Shown here piece after piece: positions 22,976-25,555 of a stretch of 25,555 bases of DNA (position 1 is its first letter; each line of letters begins with the position of its first letter). The notes below the pieces were generated by a model. That model had not been told where the DNA came from. It made no database searches and worked only from the letters and a program-made list of their open reading frames with translations. This stretch comes from an uncultured Rubrobacteraceae bacterium (lineage in GTDB: Bacteria; Actinomycetota; Rubrobacteria; Rubrobacterales; Rubrobacteraceae), in NCBI GenBank assembly GCA_902806015.1, contig CADCUZ010000129.1, forward strand, positions 1 to 25,555, written 5' to 3'. Position numbers and translations under genes: made by a program.

Positions 22976-23323
22976 GTGGAAAACCGAAGGGTTGCGTTAA
23001 AGCCGCACGCGTCCAAGATCCGGCGCTGGGTAGAAGACGGGCGGGGGGATGACTGGATCGCCCAAGAGTTGAACACCACGCCGTCTAGCGTGCAGAGCTT
23101 CCGGTCCCGGAACTCCATTTACCGTCGCGACCCCGTTCGCCGTGGCCAGCTCTCCGAGCACCCGGCCGTGCTCGACGAGACCGCGGACGGCATCGTGCTA
23201 AAGACCGACGCCCGCGACTCCGACGTCTTCGGCCGCGAGTGGCGGGGCTACCTGCGCGGCTCCCCCGAGGACCTGCGAATAATCATAACCCAGGACCGGA
23301 TCTACCTCGAAAAGGTCCGCTGA
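22976..23323 (+). CDS. Small protein with a putative helix-turn-helix
   Basis: The protein has 115 residues from a GTG at 22976, with AAGGAG nine bases upstream. Residues 11-50 (HASKIRRWVEDGRGDDWIAQ, then ELNTTPSSVQSFRSRN) resemble a resolvase/Myb-like helix-turn-helix: a first helix, a turn at the end of GRGDDW, and a recognition helix with TPSSVQSFRSRN. The C-terminal half (ADGIVLKTDARDSDVFGREW, then a terminal LRIIITQDRIYLEKVR) looks like a small beta domain that could bind a ligand or partner. I do not recognise a named family. It is preceded by a relatively AT-rich gap and coupled to the next small gene by one base, suggesting a two-gene unit. Confidence 0.7.
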   Translation: MENRRVALKPHASKIRRWVEDGRGDDWIAQELNTTPSSVQSFRSRNSIYRRDPVRRGQLSEHPAVLDETADGIVLKTDARDSDVFGREWRGYLRGSPEDLRIIITQDRIYLEKVR

Positions 23324-23324
23324 A

Positions 23325-23615
23325 TTGCCCGAAGACCGACCAGTCCGATTGGAGCTCCCTCTCGAAGAGGCCGAGGCCGTCCACGCCGCGCTCGAAGACC
23401 TCATCGAAACCGGCACCCCTAACCCGAACCTCCACCACACACAACGCATCCTCGCCTGGCGCATCCTCGCCGCAAAGACCGGCACGGGGCTCACCGCGCG
23501 CCTCGCCGAGCTCGCCCGCCGGGCGGGTACCCTCGAACAATACGAAACCGCCCGCGACGACGAGCTAGGCCCCATCCTCGACGGCCTCGAAAGCGCCGAA
23601 AACCGGGACCCATAG
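23325..23615 (+). CDS. Small hypothetical protein, all-helical
   Basis: The frame gives 96 residues from a TTG at 23325, one base after the stop of the helix-turn-helix gene (TGAaTTG), so translation is probably coupled. The composition is helical and acidic: RLELPLEEAEAVHAALEDLI, HHTQRILAWRILAAKTG, ARLAELARRAGTLEQYETARDDELG. No membrane segment, signal or known motif is seen. It could be a partner or antagonist of the neighbouring DNA-binding candidate, but nothing in the sequence proves that. Confidence 0.6.
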   Translation: MPEDRPVRLELPLEEAEAVHAALEDLIETGTPNPNLHHTQRILAWRILAAKTGTGLTARLAELARRAGTLEQYETARDDELGPILDGLESAENRDP

Positions 23616-23678
23616 CTGTTACCCGTTTGTTACCTACCGGTAGCCGGGTTGTAACCCGCGGCGGATACATTGTGGTTA

Positions 23679-23749
23679 CTGGGCCCTTCCCCCTTCCTGG
23701 CCCAGGTGAGGCAGCCGGGCCGCGCGATAATGCGCGGCCCGGTTTTCTT
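23679..23749 (+). ncRNA. Candidate structured RNA with an all-pyrimidine loop
   Basis: Two hairpins lie between the small-gene pair and the CPBP protease gene. The first has a 7-bp stem (CTGGGCC/GGCCCAG, 23679-23685 and 23699-23705) closing a 13-base loop made only of C and T, with a CCCCCTTCC core. The second is the strong terminator at 23715-23749. The loop is complementary to Shine-Dalgarno-like purine runs, as in C-rich-loop regulatory RNAs. No convincing promoter is seen: a TACATT at 23666-23671 lacks a spaced -35. The region may instead be the 3' UTR of the upstream pair or a leader of the CPBP gene. Confidence 0.35.
23715..23749 (+). terminator. Strong intrinsic terminator
   Basis: An 11-bp perfect stem (CCGGGCCGCGC/GCGCGGCCCGG) has a GATAAT loop and is followed at once by TTTTCTT. 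This is the clearest rho-independent terminator in the window. It ends 23 bases before the CPBP start codon, so it either ends transcription from the left or acts as an attenuator for the CPBP gene. Confidence 0.9.
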
Positions 23750-23772
23750 GTGTGCTACCCTCTGGAGCGCCT

Positions 23773-24780
23773 ATGCAGAATATTCTGGCCCTGTTTGCGG
23801 TGACGCTGTTCGTGGGGGCTCTGGCCCTGCTGGCGCAGTGGGCGAGGAAGAGCCGGGGGGCCGAGATCTCGCTGTGGGTCACCCTCCTCTTCGTCTCGCT
23901 GCTCGTGCTGGGGTCGGGTGCGTTGCTGGGGGCCGCGCGGCTCTCGGGCGCGGTTCCGGCCGGGGTGTACCCGCCGGGGTTGCTGACGATCACGGCGGGC
24001 GCGATCTTGGCTGCCGGCCTGATCGGGCTGGCCTTGTGCGTCCCGAGCCTGCTGAAGATCGTGGGCCGCCGTCCCGGAACCTTCTTCTCGGACCCGCCGA
24101 TCTTCCTCGCGCTCTGGCTCTTCGCGATGGTGCTGCTTACGAACAACCTTATCGGCGTCCTGAGCTTCGACCAGCTGGAGGAGATCGGCGCATTCTCCCT
24201 CGGCACGGGCGGCCGACTCTCGGTGGGCCTCCTACTCGCCACCCAGCTACCCTTCCTGGCGGTTGCGGTGGTCGGGGTGGGCGCCGGCATCCGGCACGGA
24301 TTGCGAGCGACGCTCGCCCGTCTCGGCTACGGACCGCTGAATCTGCGGCAGTTGGGGGTAGTCGCGGCCTTCGTGGTCGGCGCTTTCGCGCTCTCGCTGG
24401 GCGCGGATCTCCTGTTTCGCCAGCTCCAGCCGGGCCTCTACCGGCAGGTAGGGGAGCTCTCGGGCGCGCTCTTCGACCCGCGAGGGTTGGGCCTCGTCCC
24501 GGCCGTCCTCTTCGCTCTGCTCATCGGGTTCGGGGCAGGCCTGGGTGAAGAGACGCTCTTTCGGGGCGCCGTCCAGCCAGCCCTGGGCATCCTCCCGACC
24601 TCCGTCCTCTTCGCCTCGATGCACGTGCAGTACGGCCCCTCCCTGCTCCTGGGCTACATCTTCGTTCTTTCCTTGGGCCTCGGTTTCCTGCGCCGCCGCT
24701 TCAACACCACCGCGAGCTTTTTGGCGCACGCCGGGTACAACTTTATCGGGGTGATGGCCTCCTACCTTTTCGCGGCGTAA
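23773..24780 (+). CDS. CPBP-family intramembrane glutamic endopeptidase (CAAX protease-like)
   Basis: This is a 335-residue protein with about eight membrane helices. The three CPBP motifs are present: EE259-260 with R264 (GEETLFRG), F280 and H284 (FASMH), and H319 with N323 (HAGYN). Family members cut peptides or prenylated proteins within the membrane; in bacteria they serve in peptide maturation, immunity to bacteriocins or unknown roles. I chose the ATG at 23773, which has TGGAG upstream; seven more in-frame codons exist upstream to 23752. It sits just downstream of the strong terminator and so needs its own promoter or read-through. It converges on the GNAT gene. Confidence 0.9.
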   Translation: MQNILALFAVTLFVGALALLAQWARKSRGAEISLWVTLLFVSLLVLGSGALLGAARLSGAVPAGVYPPGLLTITAGAILAAGLIGLALCVPSLLKIVGRRPGTFFSDPPIFLALWLFAMVLLTNNLIGVLSFDQLEEIGAFSLGTGGRLSVGLLLATQLPFLAVAVVGVGAGIRHGLRATLARLGYGPLNLRQLGVVAAFVVGAFALSLGADLLFRQLQPGLYRQVGELSGALFDPRGLGLVPAVLFALLIGFGAGLGEETLFRGAVQPALGILPTSVLFASMHVQYGPSLLLGYIFVLSLGLGFLRRRFNTTASFLAHAGYNFIGVMASYLFAA

Positions 24781-24826
24781 CGGACCCTCAACCATAGGCT
24801 TTTTGGGCCTGTCGTGAGTAAGGGGG

Positions 24827-25297
24827 CTAAGCCGGCCGTCTCATGAGCAGCCACTCCGGTCCGCGGTCCCCGAACTCCCGGACGGCCTCGAATCCTGCCT
24901 TTTCGTAGACCTGGATAGCGCGCCGGTTGAAGGTAGCCACGGTCAGGCGGAAGGCGGGCGGCGAGAACCTGCCTTCGGCGAAGCGCAGACCGGCCCGGAC
25001 GAACCCCGGACCGAGGCCCCGGCCCGTGAGGTCCGGCCTCATGCCCAGGCCCAGGTCCAGGGCGTCGTCGCCGTAGAGGCCGCGCTTGCGTCCTTCTGGA
25101 ACCGTGGCGTCCGCGCCGAAGCAGAAGTACCCGACGAGTTCCCCGCCGGCGTCCAAGACCGCGTGGTAGTTGTAGCGAGGGTCCAGCAGCCCGGGGATAG
25201 ACGAAGGGTTGACGTCGTACGTGGAGTAGGGCCCAGGGTAGCGCCAGCCGGAGATCTCCTCGGCGTCGGCCCGCGTGATCGGCCGCAAGACGTACAA
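24827..25297 (-). CDS. GNAT-family N-acetyltransferase
   Basis: The 156-residue GNAT has the acetyl-CoA pyrophosphate loop in LGMRPDLTGRGLGPGFVRAG and the C-terminal strand-helix VATFNRRAIQVYEKAGFEAV, where the Asn and Tyr are typical of RimI-like enzymes. The N terminus reads YVLRPITRADAEEISGWRYPGPY, a common start for this group. The TTG at 25297 has GGGGGAGGG seven bases upstream; the frame extends to 25408 but that part has no family likeness. The substrate (a protein N terminus, an amine or an antibiotic) cannot be told. No neighbour suggests a role. Confidence 0.88.
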   Translation of the reverse strand: MYVLRPITRADAEEISGWRYPGPYSTYDVNPSSIPGLLDPRYNYHAVLDAGGELVGYFCFGADATVPEGRKRGLYGDDALDLGLGMRPDLTGRGLGPGFVRAGLRFAEGRFSPPAFRLTVATFNRRAIQVYEKAGFEAVREFGDRGPEWLLMRRPA

Positions 25298-25382
25298 GCT
25301 ACCGCCCTCCCCCACTACATCCTGCGCCCGATGCGACCGGCGAACCCGGACGTGTCTCTCAGCCGGGATCTTCGATATCCCT

Positions 25383-25487
25383 CTACCGGCTCGCACACGG
25401 CTCTGCAAACAAAACAGAGCTGCCCCTGAACTCGCCGGGCAACGCCTCTAGGTCCGCAAAATAGCGCCCCAACTTGCGTTCCATCAT
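25383..25487 (-). CDS. Short open frame at the right edge (possible small gene or gene remnant)
   Basis: A 34-codon frame runs from tandem ATG codons at 25484-25487, with a purine-rich GGAGAGGGG directly upstream. It reads RKLGRYFADLEALPGEFRGS and then SVLFAEPCASR before a TAG. The bases here are less GC-rich than in neighbouring genes. It could be a tiny gene, the remains of a longer gene, or chance. Positions 25298-25382 hold the leader of the GNAT gene and nothing else I can support. Confidence 0.25.
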   Translation of the reverse strand: MMERKLGRYFADLEALPGEFRGSSVLFAEPCASR

Positions 25488-25555
25488 CCCCTCTCCGTGG
25501 GGCGTCAGCACCTACCCTATGGAGGTAGTAAGGGATGGGATCGAAGGCTGGAGCG

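Noticed and set aside
23679..23749. 6C RNA family
   Set aside because: 6C RNA needs two hairpins that both have loops rich in C; here only the first loop is pyrimidine-rich and the second loop is GATAAT.

Overview
The window is high-GC, densely packed, bacterial chromosomal DNA. The gene set includes a two-domain Fbp-type permease, polyphosphate glucokinase, an M29 aminopeptidase, actinobacterial-looking EfeO/EfeB remnants and many GTG/TTG starts with short overlaps. This fits a Gram-positive actinobacterium, most likely Rubrobacter or a close relative. That assignment is inference from content and composition, because no marker gene is present. I saw no tRNA, rRNA, CRISPR array or intact insertion sequence.

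Layout, left to right. (1) 1-1828, minus strand: 5' part of a PAS-PAS-PAS-GAF histidine kinase of the NarL type, cut by the window edge. (2) 1863-4325, minus strand: a possible small gene, then a GT2 glycosyltransferase translationally coupled to a membrane-anchored alkaline-phosphatase-superfamily protein. (3) 4414-4454: a minus-strand promoter overlapping a near-perfect Fur-type box, with the wreck of an efeO-efeB iron-uptake operon to its right (4473-5959). (4) 6033-9016, minus strand: an NAD-dependent sugar-nucleotide epimerase and a large polytopic glycosyltransferase-like protein. (5) 9078-9118: a second copy of the promoter/Fur-box module, followed on the plus strand by an intact Fe(III) ABC transporter, fbpABC (9173-12937). 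(6) 13074-13832: polyphosphate glucokinase. (7) 13866-15126, minus strand: folE and a HAD-like gene whose catalytic motifs are eroded. (8) 15354-18006, minus strand: M29 aminopeptidase, a small unknown gene and a MATE transporter pseudogene. (9) 18046-19639, minus strand: a DUF72 gene and a sugar-phosphate-isomerase-like pseudogene. (10) 19756-22890, plus strand: a tight run of HDAC-family deacetylase, an SDR lacking the catalytic tyrosine, a renalase-like FAD oxidoreductase and a four-helix membrane protein. (11) 22976-23615, plus strand: two small unknown genes, the first with a putative helix-turn-helix. (12) 23679-23749: a structured RNA candidate with an all-pyrimidine loop and a strong intrinsic terminator. 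(13) 23773-25297: a CPBP-family membrane protease and a convergent GNAT acetyltransferase.

Two themes stand out. First, iron: two related divergent control regions (31 of 42 bases identical, no gaps) each lie between a cell-envelope glycan operon and an iron-uptake operon. One iron operon (efeOB) is dead and the other (fbpABC) is intact. Second, decay: four genes (efeO, efeB, MATE, isomerase) are broken by one-base indels, often in G runs. efeB, MATE and the isomerase also carry TAG codons, in at least three of the four cases where a glutamine CAG is expected, and efeB has a large internal deletion. Sequencing error could explain some single-base indels but not the deletion plus recurrent nonsense codons.
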